From the NCBI GenBank assembly GCA_006384855.1, contig VCJN01001737.1, positions 27,071 to 91,070 on the forward strand: DNA of 64,000 nucleotides, in the 5' to 3' direction. The DNA comes from Tetraselmis striata (Eukaryota > Chlorophyta > Chlorodendrophyceae > Chlorodendrales > Chlorodendraceae). The notes below the pieces were generated by a model, which was not told the origin of the DNA, did no database searches, and worked only from the letters and a program-made list of their open reading frames with translations. Shown piece after piece: positions 1 through 10,490 of this stretch. Within the stretch, counting starts at the first letter, position 1; each line of letters begins with the position of its first letter. Made by a program: the position numbers and the translations under genes.

Positions 1-660
1 CTTGCTGCCGAGATGCGGGTAATCCCACCCTCACGGTAAATCTCTCCACCCTTTGCATCTCTTGCTCGTCAGTCTTGCCAGCGGTGGCCGGAGGCAAGAC
101 TGGCGCGAGGATGTACTTGTCGTCCCCAATGTGGGCCTCCGGGTTCCAGTGCCGCATCTCTCTCGGCGCAACCGTCTGTAAGACATGGTTCCACGACGCA
201 CAGAAGTCGGGTTTGGAAAAGCGTCTCGTCGTTACAAGAGCTAGGAGCGACAGTACACGGGTTTTTACGCGAGAGGTGCGGGCGTTCACCTGCGGAGATG
301 CGGTACCCCCACCGTCACGGTAAAATCTTTCCACCCTATGTATCTCTTGCTCGTCAGTCTTGCCAGCGGTGGCCTCACCCACCGCTGGCAAGACTGACAC
401 GAGGATGTACTTGTCGTCGTCAAAGTGGGCCTCCGGGTTTCATTACCGCATCTCTCTCGGCGTAACCACCTGTAAGACAAGGTTCCACGACGCACTGGAG
501 TCGGGTTTGGAAAAGCGTCTCGTCGTTAAAAGAGCTAGGAGCGACAGTACACGGGTTTTTACGCGAGAGATGCGGGCGTTCACCTGCTCTTGCTGTCGAG
601 ATGCGGGTAATCCCACCCCTCACACTTAACTATCTCCACCCTCTGCATCTCTTGCTCGTC
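1..660. repeat. Direct repeats of ~290 bp, decayed coding sequence
   Basis: Two adjacent near-copies (about 60-347 and 348-650), with the start of a third, share blocks such as the one around 'agctaggagcgaca' (near 239 and 531, and again near 3205). On the minus strand the two copies encode matching peptide stretches (for example DDKYIL and KTDEQE), but with stops and frame differences between copies. I read this as a duplicated, decayed coding sequence rather than a live gene. The product is not recognised. Confidence 0.5.
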
Positions 661-737
661 ATTGTTGCCATCGGTGGCCTGAGGCTCTTCCAAAAGGAGG
701 AGTCGGCCCACGCTTCTTGGAATGCTTCTTGCGCAGC

Positions 738-1300
738 TTAATGGGCGACAAGCTGCTGCTCTTGCCTCCATAGGCGGAGACGCGGGTCGGGGAGGCGGAG
801 ATGCGGCACCGCCACGGGAAGATATGGCCCTGCGACTCCCACCAGCGGCATCCGAAGGCGCATGATGGCTTGACGTGGCTTCGCGTTTCGGCTTAGGCGC
901 CTGGAAGGGTCGTCGTCCTCCAGCTCTATCGCCATCTTGGAGGAGGACTCGGCCCGCGCTCCTTGGAATGCTTCTTGCGCAGCTTAATGGGCGACAAGCT
1001 GCTCTTGCCTCCCGTGCTCAACGCACCGTGCGGGCGCTTCGTCGCTCTCGAAGGCTGAGGCTCACTCGGCGGCTTGGCAGTCTCCGAGGGACCAAGCCTG
1101 CTCGGGGGAGGGGCGGAGCTGCTCGAAGCTCTATCAAGAGACCTGCTGCAGCGCCGTTTTGGGAGCCATCTCCGCCGGACCCCGGTGGCGGCGGTTGAGA
1201 TGCGGGCTTGGAGGACCCGCCAGCCTGACGCGGCGCCGCTACGACCTGGTAGTAGCGATCGTCGACCAAGACGGTGGGGGGTAAAGAGCTGGCTCGGCAA
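738..1300 (-). pseudogene. Decayed Ser/Pro/Lys-rich coding fragment, copy A
   Basis: The minus strand encodes a Ser/Pro/Arg-rich low-complexity stretch (SSSAPPP, SEPQPSRATKR, LSPIKLRKK). It recurs with amino-acid differences at 3320-3860. In another frame the preceding motif DRYYQVVAA is also present in both copies. The same wording surviving in two diverged copies suggests a former protein-coding gene. The broken frames and lack of a complete ORF argue against present function. No family is recognised. Confidence 0.35.
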
Positions 1301-1344
1301 CCTTCCAGTATGAGGATTTTATGATAAAAGGGGATTTACTTGCC

Positions 1345-2580
1345 CATATGCTTTACAATACAATACAGATTGCAAGTCAGTACCACTAATGCCTGGTTTT
1401 TGCTCGCGGCACGCCGCAGATTGCTGCAGCGCTGCACCGCAGATGCTGCCTTAAGGCGTGCTCTAATTGTCTAGATGGCTGCAAACCATTTAGTATGCGG
1501 GGCTGCATGGCATAGCAGGGATGTGAACACGCACCGGCTTGACGATACTATACAGATTTGCAAGGCAGTACCACTAATGCCTGATATTTGCTCGCGGCAC
1601 GCCGCAGATTGCTGCAGCACTGAACTGCAGATGCTGCCTTAAGGCATGCTGTAATTGTCTAGATGGCTGCAAATTATTTAGTATGCGGGGCTGTATGGCA
1701 TAGAAGGGATGTGAACACGCACCGGCTTGACGATACTATACAGATTTGCAAGGCAGTACCACTAATGCCTGATATTTGCTCGCGGCACGCCGCAGATTGC
1801 TGCAGCCATTTGCCTAGATGGCTGCAGACCATTTCGTATGCGGGGCTGCATGGCATGGAAGGGATGTGAACACGCACCGGCTTGACGATACTATACAGAT
1901 TGCAAGGCAGTACGGCTAATACCTTATATTTGCTGGCGGCACGCGGCATAGTGCTGCAGCGCTGCACCGCAGATGCTGCCTTAAGGCATGTTTTAATCGC
2001 CTGGATGGCTGCAACCCATTTATTAGTGTGCAGGGCTGCATGGCATGAAAGGGATGTGAACACGCATCGGCTTGACGATACTATGCAGATTGCATGGCAG
2101 TACGGCTAATACCTTATATTTGCTCGCGGCACACCGCAGAGTGCTGCAGCCATTTGCCTAGATGGCTGCAACCCATTTATTAATATGCGGGGCTGCATTG
2201 CATAGAAGGGATGTGAACACGCACCGGCTTGACGATACTATACAGATTGCAAGGCAGTACGGCTAATACCTTATATTTGCTGGCGGCACGCCGCAGATTG
2301 CTGCAGCGCTGCACCGCAGATGCTGCCTTAAGGCATGTTTTAATTGCCTGGATGGCTGCAAACCATTTATAAGTATGCGGGGCTGCATGGCATGAAAGGG
2401 ATATAAACACGCACCGGCTTGACGATACTATACGGATTGCAAGGCAGTAGGGCTAATGCTTGATATTTGCTGGCAACACGCCGCAGATTGCTGCAGCGCT
2501 GCACCGCAGATGCTGCCTTTAAGCATGCTTTGATTGCCTGGATGGCTGCAAACCATTTATAAGTATGCGGGGCTGCATGA
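1345..2580. repeat. ~188-bp satellite, about 7 units
   Basis: Units begin near 1474, 1663, 1818, 2006, 2164, 2351 and 2540, each with a 'gatggctgcaa' start and a shared 'gaacacgcaccggcttgacg' block. Full units are 187-189 bp. Two are ~155-158 bp because they lack the segment around 'gctgcaccgcagatgctgcc'. ORFs on either strand here are by-products of the repeat. Confidence 0.85.
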
Positions 2581-2589
2581 ATCACCAAC

Positions 2590-2712
2590 ATGCGTTGGCG
2601 CCCCGCTGCGCGGCCCGCGGCGCGTTGGCGCCCCGCTGCGCGGCCCGCGGCGCGTTGGCGCCCCGCTGCCCCGGCCGCGGCGCGTTGGCGCCCCGCTGCC
2701 CCGGCCGCGCTA
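2590..2712. repeat. 30-bp GC-rich minisatellite, 4 units
   Basis: Four tandem ~30-bp units start with 'cgttggcgccccgctgc'. The first two end in 'gcggcccgcggcg', the last two in the variant 'cccggccgcg'. The array joins the end of the 188-bp satellite to a protein-like stretch on the minus strand, where it would encode a GQRGANAPR-type repeat. Confidence 0.8.
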
Positions 2713-3247
2713 GCAAAGGAAGTGCGGTTTGTGAAATCGACGGACAGGAGTCGATTCGACTCTTATCTGCGGTTGAGAATGATTTGTTATGATCGTTGAC
2801 TATGATTAATGAGGTATTGTCCAGGGAGCTATGGCAGCGAATTTCAAGCTGCATGAATCCCTTGTCACCAGACACGAACTCACGTTGCTTGCCGAGGTGC
2901 TCCGAGAGGTGCGCTCTAAAAGTCGCCGAATCTCTTCCGACGACCAACCACAAGGCGCGTCCGTTGGTTTCGGGGTTTCTTGGGTGCTTTGACGCGATGA
3001 AAAGTACACGATTCGCTGTCAACAGGCTGTCGAGGTAGATCATTCGCGGGAGGGGCCCTTGCGTCAAGTAGGTGCTCGGAATCTGCACGCGATAGATTTC
3101 CGCCTTGGAGGCCGCCAGCAACGGTAGGAGGACATCCAGGTGAGTGAACCAAGGCGACGTGACAACGACAAAGGGCTCCTTGGACAGGGCAGCGTTACAA
3201 GTAGAGCTAGGAGCGACAATACACGGGTTTGTACACGAGAGATACAT
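2711..3247 (-). other. Protein-like ORF fragment of unknown family
   Basis: An uninterrupted minus-strand reading frame of about 180 codons has amino-acid composition unlike the surrounding repeats (mixed hydrophobic and charged, for example VVVTSPWFTHLDVLL and NRVLFIASKHP). At its C-terminus it runs into the 30-bp minisatellite, so the natural end is missing or replaced. Its 5' part contains the dispersed 'agctaggagcgaca' block also seen at 239 and 531. I do not recognise the family. It could be a gene remnant carried in a mobile repeat, or an exon. Confidence 0.3.
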
Positions 3248-3278
3248 TTAGGAGGCCGAGATGTCCGCGCATGCGGCG

Positions 3279-4165
3279 TTACGGGCTTTGCGTCCCGAGA
3301 TGAGGGCTTTTTGGGCGGAGATGTGGGTCGGGGACGCAGAGATGGGGCACCGCCATGGGAAGATGTGGCAAGGCGACTTCCAGCAGCGGCACCCGAAGGC
3401 GTCTGGCGGCTTGACCGGGTTTCGCGTTTCGGCTTAGGGGGTCGTCGGCCTCCAATTCTTTCGCCATCTTCAAAGGAGGACTCGGCCCGCGCTTCTCGGA
3501 ACGCTTCCTACGCAGCTTCATGGGCGACAAAGTGGTCTTGCCTGCTGTGCTCAACGCACCGTGCGAGCGCTTCGTCGCTCTCGAAGGCTGAGGCTCACTC
3601 GGCGGCTTGGCAGTCACCGAGGGACCAAGCTTGCTTGGGGGAGGGGCGGAGCTGCTCGACGCTCGAGGAGACTTGCTGCAGCGCCGTTTTGGGAACCATC
3701 TCCACCGGACCCCGCTGGCGGTGGTTGAGATGCGGGCTTGGAGGACCCGCCAGCCTAACGAGTTGCCGCTACGACCTGGTAGTAGCGGTTGTCGACCAAG
3801 ACGGTGCGGGGTGCCGAGCTGCCTTGGCAGGGCTGGCAGGTGTTGGTGGACTTCGTGAAGCGTTTGTTCTTGATTTGTTGAATGCCGCGCCGCATCACGT
3901 AGTCGTTGTGCCATTCGCGCACGCTGCGAATCGAGTAGCCACAGTGTTTCACAGTTTTCGCCGAGCATTGGGTCGACAAGTGGCGCTTCTTGTTGAAGGG
4001 GGGTCGTGGAGATGGTCTATGTAGGGAGGGGGGGCGTGTGAGAATCTTTTCCCTCACGCGCGAAGATGCGCACACGTTTGAGGTTTTGTTGACAAGGGGC
4101 GAGGGGTTACCATTTTGCTCCCACTTGTGGCGCTTGTGGCGGAGCTCGTTTGTCCAGGCGGACAC
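3279..4165 (-). pseudogene. Decayed Ser/Pro/Lys-rich coding fragment, copy B
   Basis: This is the second copy of the segment at 738-1300. The minus strand again encodes SSSAPPPSKLG, SEPQPSRATKR and LSPMKLRRK, and in another frame DNRYYQVVAA. Upstream, a further frame (3755-4165) adds a Cys/His-containing stretch (STQCSAKTVKHCGYSIRSV, then CQPCQ) that could be the remains of a zinc-binding segment. The useful peptide jumps between frames, so the copy is broken or was spliced. No function is assigned. Confidence 0.35.
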
Positions 4166-4178
4166 CCTCCGACAGTAA

Positions 4179-4232
4179 TGGGCCCCTCCTCCTCCTCCTC
4201 CTCCTTCTCCTCCTCCTCCTCCTCCTCCTCTT
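4179..4232. repeat. CTC trinucleotide microsatellite
   Basis: A run of CTC/CTT triplets, interrupted twice. On the minus strand it reads as poly-Glu. It is a simple repeat. Confidence 0.9.
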
Positions 4233-4377
4233 CATGTCCGTGCTCATCCTCATGAATCGTGGCCAAAGGTTCACCTAGACCGGCTCCAGACTGTTCGACA
4301 TCGGTCTGCGTGGGTTGAGATCCCTGAGATGCGCGATGGCGAGGTGCGCTTAACGCAGCCCACGGCGCCGAGATGAG

Positions 4378-4758
4378 TTATGCTAACGAAGATGCGAGTC
4401 CGCGTACCGTTGGAGTCGCTCCGGGGAGTGGCACGCCTCGAGGCTGGGGGTTAGGCTGAGGCCCCGGCTCGGCCAAAGGCTGCGAATCTCCGCCGTACCA
4501 AGGCCATGGCGGTCCGCTCCGATGTTGCCCACCGCTCGGTTGCAGGGGCCTTTTGGGCTGAGTCGTGGGTATTGGAGCCTGACACGCCCTCCTGCCCGAA
4601 CGCAAGTGCATCTGCGGAGAATCTTGCGCCATGGGGGTCACTAGCAGTGCGTCGGGAGCCGTCGTTGGCTCGAAACCAAGCGCAGCTGCAGATGCCCCCG
4701 CCACCGGAGTCTTCAACCGGGCAGAGGTGCGTTTTCCTTTGCGAGGATGGTCTGCCAT
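4378..4758 (-). CDS. Hypothetical basic Pro-rich protein (126 aa)
   Basis: The frame opens further upstream (to 4902), but the ATG at 4758 starts a more protein-like sequence: a basic N-terminus (MADHPRKGKRTSARLK), a central MHLRSGRR motif and a Pro/Gly-rich C-terminus. An LRSGR-type motif with basic flanks is common in short nuclear or Gag-like proteins, but that is too little to assign a family. No neighbouring gene supports it, and it may be a chance ORF in GC-rich DNA. Confidence 0.25.
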   Translation of the reverse strand: MADHPRKGKRTSARLKTPVAGASAAALGFEPTTAPDALLVTPMAQDSPQMHLRSGRRACQAPIPTTQPKRPLQPSGGQHRSGPPWPWYGGDSQPLAEPGPQPNPQPRGVPLPGATPTVRGLASSLA

Positions 4759-5262
4759 GCTTTTATTTGTGAACCAAGATGCGTGAAGATGCCTCCCTAA
4801 ACAAAAGCGCGAGGGTGCTTGCGAGTGATAGAAGAGTGAAAAGCACAGCGACGGAGTAGCATTCGAGGCAAAAACGGTTAGCATGGACTGGTAGCGACGC
4901 ATCTCGTCAAGGGGCGGTGGACAGATGCGTAGTACATAGTGCAGTATAGGTGAAGGGTACCTCGTACAGTGTTGGCAAGAATGTGTGAAAGGCCAGTTTC
5001 ACAGTACATTCGTACGGTATTGGGCGTTACACAGTTTTTGCACCCCCTTGGGGGGGTGCAAAAACCGAGTTAAGGGGGGCACATTTTCGAGTCCGTAAAT
5101 GTCCCCATTTTGACTCGATATTTGCCCTTTTTCCCACATCGCCCCCCTCCGCCACTTCCAAGTCCAACAGGACTCCGCAGCGGCGGCCTTCCCAGTGCCT
5201 CCTTCATGACTTGGCGCTACCCCTTCTCCGTCAATCCACCGCTCTCTACGTTCGCTCAAGAC

Positions 5263-5593
5263 TGGCAAAACCAGACTCAACTTTGAAATGATCTAAACTA
5301 GTTTATGGGGTTTCCATCCTTGACCTAACCGCTTTTTAGCTACAAGTGCTGCTCAGTGGTACGGGAACTAGTAACTGTCGTTGCGCCCTTGTTGGGTGCA
5401 GCACGAGTAGACATAAAAGCAGCCAGAACAGCTGAGCCTGCCATCTTCCAGTTTTCGCTGCGTTCCACGCAGCGCCCCCTCTGACTCCGTTTTCCCTCCA
5501 CGCTTTCGCTAAACCATCCTGCCAATTTCGGCTCTTGACCGTGTAAAACAGCCTGCGCGACCTTTTTGGCAAAACCAGACTCAACTTTGAAAT
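5263..5593. repeat. Pair of 27-bp direct repeats
   Basis: A 27-bp sequence beginning 'tggcaaaaccagactcaac' occurs at 5263-5289 and again at 5567-5593, with ~280 bp of unrelated sequence between. This could be the footprint of a local duplication or of an inserted element. No ORF of note lies between them. The neighbouring 4980-5260 stretch holds no recognisable gene. Confidence 0.6.
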
Positions 5594-5640
5594 CGCCGAA
5601 TATCTCTGTCATTGTAATACCGGCAAAACCTTTACAAGGT

Positions 5641-5712
5641 ACATCCCTTGTCCGCTCGGTAGAGCGGTCGTCTCGTGTACGAGAGGTACCGTGTTCGATT
5701 CCTGGCCGATGT
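5641..5712 (+). tRNA. tRNA-like sequence, anticodon CGT (Thr), degenerate
   Basis: A 72-nt stretch has tRNA spacing. The anticodon loop CTCGTGT (5672-5678) puts CGT at positions 34-36, between arms GTCGT and ACGAG (4 of 5 pairs). A T-loop TTCGATT (5694-5700) sits between CCGTG and CCTGG (3 Watson-Crick pairs plus one G-T). The ends ACATCCC and CCGATGT pair at 5 of 7. The B-box-like GTTCGATTCC is good. The D-arm (GCTCGGTAGAGC) looks shortened by about three bases. It is either a divergent tRNA-Thr or, more likely, a tRNA pseudogene or tRNA-derived SINE head. Confidence 0.4.
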
Positions 5713-7056
5713 ATTTCGGCAATATCGGCCCGGCGTGTCCCGGGTTTCCTCGGTTGATGCATTAGCCCTTCGGGGTTCGAATGAGGCAATGGTCTATGGG
5801 CTATGCCAGACCTACGATTGCAGTTGGCGCACGAGGTCAAGTGCTGGGGCGGCTTCGGCCGATGTCCCGGGGCGAACTTTACTTTACTTTTATCTCTGTC
5901 GGCACACCGGAAGCCGTCCCTTCTGCTTCGGCGGAAGATCTTTTAGGCCGGCCGGCCGACAATTACCTGCCGTATCGCCGGGCCCCGCGGCCCGGCGCTA
6001 AGAGCAGAGAGTTCTGCTTAAATGTAGGCTTTTTCCTTCCCAGTATTTTGCGTGCATTCTCTGGACGCTCTCCCTGTAACCAAAAAGACACAGTCATCGC
6101 AGGGACTACCGGTACAATACGGGTACTCGTACCGACAGGGTCGGGATGTGAACAACCCTGAGAACCCTGCTGGTATATGGCAGGATAGAGCCAGGGTTTC
6201 TGGTGCCCGGACACGACATGACAATGGGCTTGATTCATCCGTGGATTTTCCACACCGGTTCCCCGGGTACTCGCTAAATGAAATCCTCCCGGGGTTTAAG
6301 CTGTGTATAGCGGGGTCACAATCCTGAGATGCAACTACCGAAACGAGTGCGAATAGTGATTAGTATCCGGTTGATACAGTCAAATATAACGTCATTTGAT
6401 GAAAACTCAGAGCCCACGTGACCACCCGTCTCGCCAACCCATCCCGCCCCCCCGATGCCAATCGAACACACCGGCCGGCAACATCACGCGCATACCGCGG
6501 TAGCAGCGCGCTAACGTAGTCATATGGTGGCGTTCAGGTGCCTCGTCTTGTGTGTCGCGGGCAGGGATGGGGCTGGCGGCGGGATGATGAGGGAGGAGCG
6601 CGAGCGGTCACGTGCTAATATTACGCACGTAGCGCGTGCCACGTAGCCAAAAAGCGTTGCCAGCTACACATCTCGGATTTGAGACCCGTTTACGGTCTTT
6701 AGAAACGAGTACCTACGCGAACCGGTGTGAAGAGCAGTTTTAGTCGTAAGTCTCGCTGGGTCCACTTCTGTCGTCTGGCCCCCCGGGGCGGGTCCACCTT
6801 TGTCGTTTGCCCAAGATAGAGAGACAAAAGCATAGCGAAGCGCGGGGCGGTGGAGATCCCGCCATGTTCACGACGTCACATCCTTTTCCGTACGTACTAC
6901 ACTCGCAGGATTTTCGCTACAGCGTCTGCCGCGACCAGCTACGTTCTGTCGTTCACGACTTCCTTCTTCACTCTAACATATTTTGACGCTTTCTTGTCAC
7001 ACAGCGGGCCGGCGCGGATCTCGGGCAGGCGAGGCGGGCGAGGTCTCGGACCCAGC
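5713..7056. other. Intergenic, no gene recognised
   Basis: The stretch between the tRNA-like sequence and the sulfotransferase start holds only short ORFs without protein-like features. The last ~200 bases are open in the sulfotransferase frame from 6850, but that extension is GC-rich, lacks a recognisable domain and lies ahead of the more plausible signal-anchor start. Confidence 0.4.
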
Positions 7057-7899
7057 ATGCGTTGGAACACCAAGTATCGTAGATGTGTTGCTGCCGTTGT
7101 TGTGGTGGCCTCAGTCGCAGTGTGCGTAGGGCCAAAAGTAGCCGAAGCCCAAGCCGACAGCACCTGCGGGGACTGGTCGAACTTCACCTTACTATTCTTG
7201 CATCATCAAAAATGCGGCGGAACCTCCGTGGAGGCTGCCTTGGAGCAGTTTGCGCAGCGCTGCAAGCTTGGATACGCTAGGCAACCGGCAGGTGCCTGGC
7301 GCCCTGCGTTGAGGGCCGGACAGGTCAACATACTGACCGGGCACATTGGCTTTGGCATTCACAAGATGCTTCCCCGAGGCCGCCGCTATGCATATGTCAC
7401 AGTTTTCAGGGACCCTGTCGAGCGCTGTGTATCGCATTACAACCATACCGGGTGGAAGAAGTGCAAGTGCAAGGTGTTGGAGTTCTGCAAACTCAACCGG
7501 AACTACTTTGTTCATCGCATGCTCGGGTATGACAGGCGCACTCTCGGTACGCCTGAGAACTTTCGCCGCAAGAGCTTCGGGTTGCAGAAGGCCAAAGCCA
7601 ACCTGGTATCTCGTGTGCATCTGGTAGGGGTTATGTCTGACCTGGCGTCTTGGGCTGGTGCCCTGCAAAAGCTTCTGCAGGAGCACACAGGCCAGACACA
7701 GCAGCTGCCCTCCATAGGATGGCACAACGTGCACAACACAACCATTGCGTCACAGAACGGGGTCGGTGCGCACCCCATATTGCACGAAGGGATGCAACTC
7801 AGTGACTCTGAGCGCATCTACATTCAGCAGATAAATGAGGAGGACTACGAACTGTGGAATGCGGCTAAGCAGCTCGCGGCAAATATACACATTGACTGA
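7057..7899 (+). CDS. Golgi-type sulfotransferase (Sulfotransfer_2-like, 280 aa)
   Basis: The predicted enzyme would transfer sulfate from PAPS to a glycan in the Golgi lumen. The 5'-phosphosulfate-binding loop is visible as LHHQKCGGTS (residues 48-57). The 3'-phosphate-binding block is FRDPVERCVSHYNH (117-130), with the Arg and Ser usual in carbohydrate sulfotransferases. The frame is open from 6850, but the ATG at 7057 gives a short basic tail followed by one hydrophobic segment (about 10-25), the type II membrane anchor expected for this family. Total length is on the short side for the family. No intron is evident. It converges with the esterase gene at 8555. Family call is firm; the acceptor substrate is unknown. 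Confidence 0.8.
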   Translation: MRWNTKYRRCVAAVVVVASVAVCVGPKVAEAQADSTCGDWSNFTLLFLHHQKCGGTSVEAALEQFAQRCKLGYARQPAGAWRPALRAGQVNILTGHIGFGIHKMLPRGRRYAYVTVFRDPVERCVSHYNHTGWKKCKCKVLEFCKLNRNYFVHRMLGYDRRTLGTPENFRRKSFGLQKAKANLVSRVHLVGVMSDLASWAGALQKLLQEHTGQTQQLPSIGWHNVHNTTIASQNGVGAHPILHEGMQLSDSERIYIQQINEEDYELWNAAKQLAANIHID

Positions 7900-8554
7900 T
7901 TGTAAGCGGCATGCAGATGTGTCTTGACAGCAATTATTTGTCGCAGTCCCCCTGGTGTCGGCTGCAGAACAGACTGGCGCAGTGTGCGGTTTATACTTCA
8001 AATGCCTGAATTTCACGGCTCGCTGTTGCTTTTCGTGCCATGTACGACTACCTTGTAAAACGGGCGTAAACTAAACTCATGTTGAGACTCATGGGGAGAC
8101 TGACAGTGATGATCTTCATGCATAGTTCGCTGGAGTAATAAAAATCACGCCAGGAGCAGAGGTATTGGCACTGGCTGCATGGGAGTTGTAGGAGGGTGTC
8201 GATTTATGCTGTTGTCCACCCAGATGCGAAATACAAGATGCATAAATGACAAACAGCTTGTATCTGGGCGAGCTGCACGGCCAAACAGCGCACGAGCCGG
8301 CAAATGCAGTTCCATTCAATCATGTGCTTTGAAAGAGAAAGAAGCTCACAAGGTGGTTGAGTACACCTGGAGCCACACATCAATCATCCTGTCACTGGCT
8401 TAAATCAAGTACAGTCCCACAAAAAACACCTGCACCGTCAAGCGGTTGTCTCTAACCGCAAAACAACCCCAAACACTAAATGTGGAGACAGTTACATGAT
8501 ATCGTGCCCAGTTGTGGCCTGCATTTAGCTGGGAGATACCAAAAGCATCGCGAC
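7900..8554. other. Intergenic between convergent host genes
   Basis: This 3'-to-3' interval would hold the 3' UTRs and polyadenylation signals of the sulfotransferase (plus) and the SGNH esterase (minus). I see no other gene and no strong structural element. Confidence 0.5.
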
Positions 8555-9739
8555 TCAGGATGACAGCGTAACCCAGAATGTTTGAAACACGTCCGACAGA
8601 AGGAGCGTGGCCAGGGCCTCCACTGGCCCATGATGATACTCACACCAGTGAGTGCAGTCCAGCCCCCAGGATTGCATACGCGGGTGCAACTGCGGCCACA
8701 ACTTGAAGAGCTCCCAGCTGTGGAAAACTTGGATGCCTGTCAGGCCAGCCAGCCCGTTGGCCATCGCCTTATTGCGGAACTCGTGCTGCTTCATACTCAC
8801 AGCATTTGCATGAGCAATGCAGGCCTTGGGCCCTTGGCCTGCATAGTTTCCGCCTGGCGACGGAAAGTGTTGCGGGGTGGTGTCCCGCCAAACCAGATGT
8901 GGTAACTCAGTGCCCGCTTCCCGGGCTGCCTTCACGAAGTGGCTGAACGCAACCCCAGCATTGTATATGGTGGCAGATGCGTGGTGGTGTACGCCCACAT
9001 TGAATACATGCACATCATGTACGTCTGCCTGCAGCACACAGGGCGCCGTTGTTGACGTGAACACATGGAAGTTTACGCTTATCAGGCAGAGACGAAGAGC
9101 GCCAATTGCGTAGCACTGTTTGTGACACAGCCTCTTGCGCAGGCTAGTCGAGAACACCGCAGGTTTTATGTCGGAATCTTTGGAGAGAAGCCCACGGCGG
9201 GACCGCTTGCCTTTCGACGCTCCTGACTGCTGCACGCTGGTGGAGATGCGTGTGGCTGGCAGGGAGCTGGACTCTGCCATTCGGCAAAGTGCTGCACGCA
9301 TGAGCTGCCCGGTAATGGAGTCACCGTAGAGCACTAGTTCGCGAGGAGCGCCAGTGTACCAACGCGGGGCGGCGAGGTCCGTAACGTTGCAGCTTGGGGA
9401 CAGTGACAGTGGAGGCAGTCCCATGCAGTGTGAGTTTGTGTATCTGGCTGCCCGCTCCGCGCCATCGAAAGGCGCCGTCGTACACTGCGGGGGGCGTTCG
9501 CCAAGTGTTGGTTTCGCTGGACTAAGCTGAAGAGCCTGCAGAGAGCAGCGTGCACCTCCATGTCGTCCCCCTTCTGTTATGTCCTCCTCCAGCGGAGTGA
9601 TCAGCGCAAGCACCGTCGGTACATGAATCATGAAGTGCCAGGCAAGCAGTAAAGCGAGCGGCAGGCGATGTGCTCTGACGCCAGCTCGTCTCTCCCCCGG
9701 TGGTGTCCATTCTTCGGCCTTGTTGGGCCTGTAGACCAT
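8555..9739 (-). CDS. PC-esterase/TBL-like SGNH acyltransferase (394 aa)
   Basis: The protein resembles the PC-esterase group, which includes plant TBL polysaccharide O-acetyltransferases. The nucleophile block LVLYGDSITGQ contains GDS at 139-141. A middle block FNVGVHHH (247-254) and WRDTTPQHF (284-292) follow. The C-terminal catalytic Asp/His motif DCTHWC lies at 361-366. The ATG at 9739 precedes a single hydrophobic anchor (about 26-48), as expected for a Golgi membrane enzyme. The frame stays open to 10168, but that extension translates a CTGT microsatellite, so I reject it. Together with the sulfotransferase it suggests modification of surface glycans. The acceptor is unknown. Confidence 0.75.
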   Translation of the reverse strand: MVYRPNKAEEWTPPGERRAGVRAHRLPLALLLAWHFMIHVPTVLALITPLEEDITEGGRHGGARCSLQALQLSPAKPTLGERPPQCTTAPFDGAERAARYTNSHCMGLPPLSLSPSCNVTDLAAPRWYTGAPRELVLYGDSITGQLMRAALCRMAESSSLPATRISTSVQQSGASKGKRSRRGLLSKDSDIKPAVFSTSLRKRLCHKQCYAIGALRLCLISVNFHVFTSTTAPCVLQADVHDVHVFNVGVHHHASATIYNAGVAFSHFVKAAREAGTELPHLVWRDTTPQHFPSPGGNYAGQGPKACIAHANAVSMKQHEFRNKAMANGLAGLTGIQVFHSWELFKLWPQLHPRMQSWGLDCTHWCEYHHGPVEALATLLLSDVFQTFWVTLSS

Positions 9740-10080
9740 GTGCGCCTCAGTGGAGGACAGGGGGGTAACTCGGTCAGCAATCGTGAAACAGTACTCTGTC
9801 CGCTCGTGAATGACGGTTGCCCAAAAGAGGCTGAAGGGAGCTTCACACACGCTGCAATTGATAGTAAAATAGCTATCCACGCCCGCTCTGTCGCACAGGT
9901 AGCAGCGGCGTTGCGGGGACGCCGCCGACGTTATGCCGGGGGGAACAGGGTAGTGTCCCAGCTCGGATGGTCCAGCGCCGGCATCGCCGGCTTTTTGTGA
10001 CGTCCGAACCGGCGCGGTCCTCCGGGGTCCCTGTACATAAGGATTACCCGGTAGTATCTGAATAAAAAATATAGTGCCGT

Positions 10081-10108
10081 CTGTCTGTCTGTCGTCTGTC
10101 TGTCTGTC
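10081..10108. repeat. CTGT microsatellite
   Basis: Tandem CTGT tetranucleotides, interrupted once by a CGTC shift. It lies upstream of the SGNH esterase gene on the minus strand. Confidence 0.85.
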
Positions 10109-10199
10109 ACACGGGCCATGACGGATGAAACGCGAAATGCCTCCGGCCCTCGACTGCGGTCTAGGCAATCGTCAGAAATCCGTGCATATTTCGCTGGCA

Positions 10200-10490
10200 C
10201 GCCATTTCTTTAACCGCCCGCCCACCGCCCCCCCCCCCCCCCCCCCCCCCCGCCGCCGCCGCGCGCGCGCGGCGCGAAGCGCCAAGCGCCCCCCGCGGAC
10301 GCGGACGCGCGGACCCGGACACCGGCCGCCCGCGGATCGGACCCGGACGCCACCCGCCGCCCGCCGACCGCCCCACGCGGACCAGACCCGGCCGCCCGCC
10401 GGTCGCCGGCCCCGGGCCACCGCCGGCCGCCGGACGCCGGAACGTCAGGCCGTCACCGGCGGCCGGACGCCCGTGGGTAACCCCCAGAAA
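10200..10490. repeat. Poly-C and C-rich low-complexity tract
   Basis: A 24-base uninterrupted C run (10228-10251) is followed by CCG and GC repeats and ~200 bases of CCGG/GACC-rich sequence. Translations give only Pro/Arg or Gly/Arg low complexity. The C run could form non-B DNA (i-motif or G-quadruplex on the other strand), and its length is likely uncertain in any assembly. From 10500 to 11074 there is AT-rich then GC-rich sequence without a recognised gene. Confidence 0.85.

Noticed and set aside
9740..10168. N-terminal extension of the SGNH esterase
   Set aside because: It translates a CTGT microsatellite and lies ahead of the signal-anchor start at 9739.
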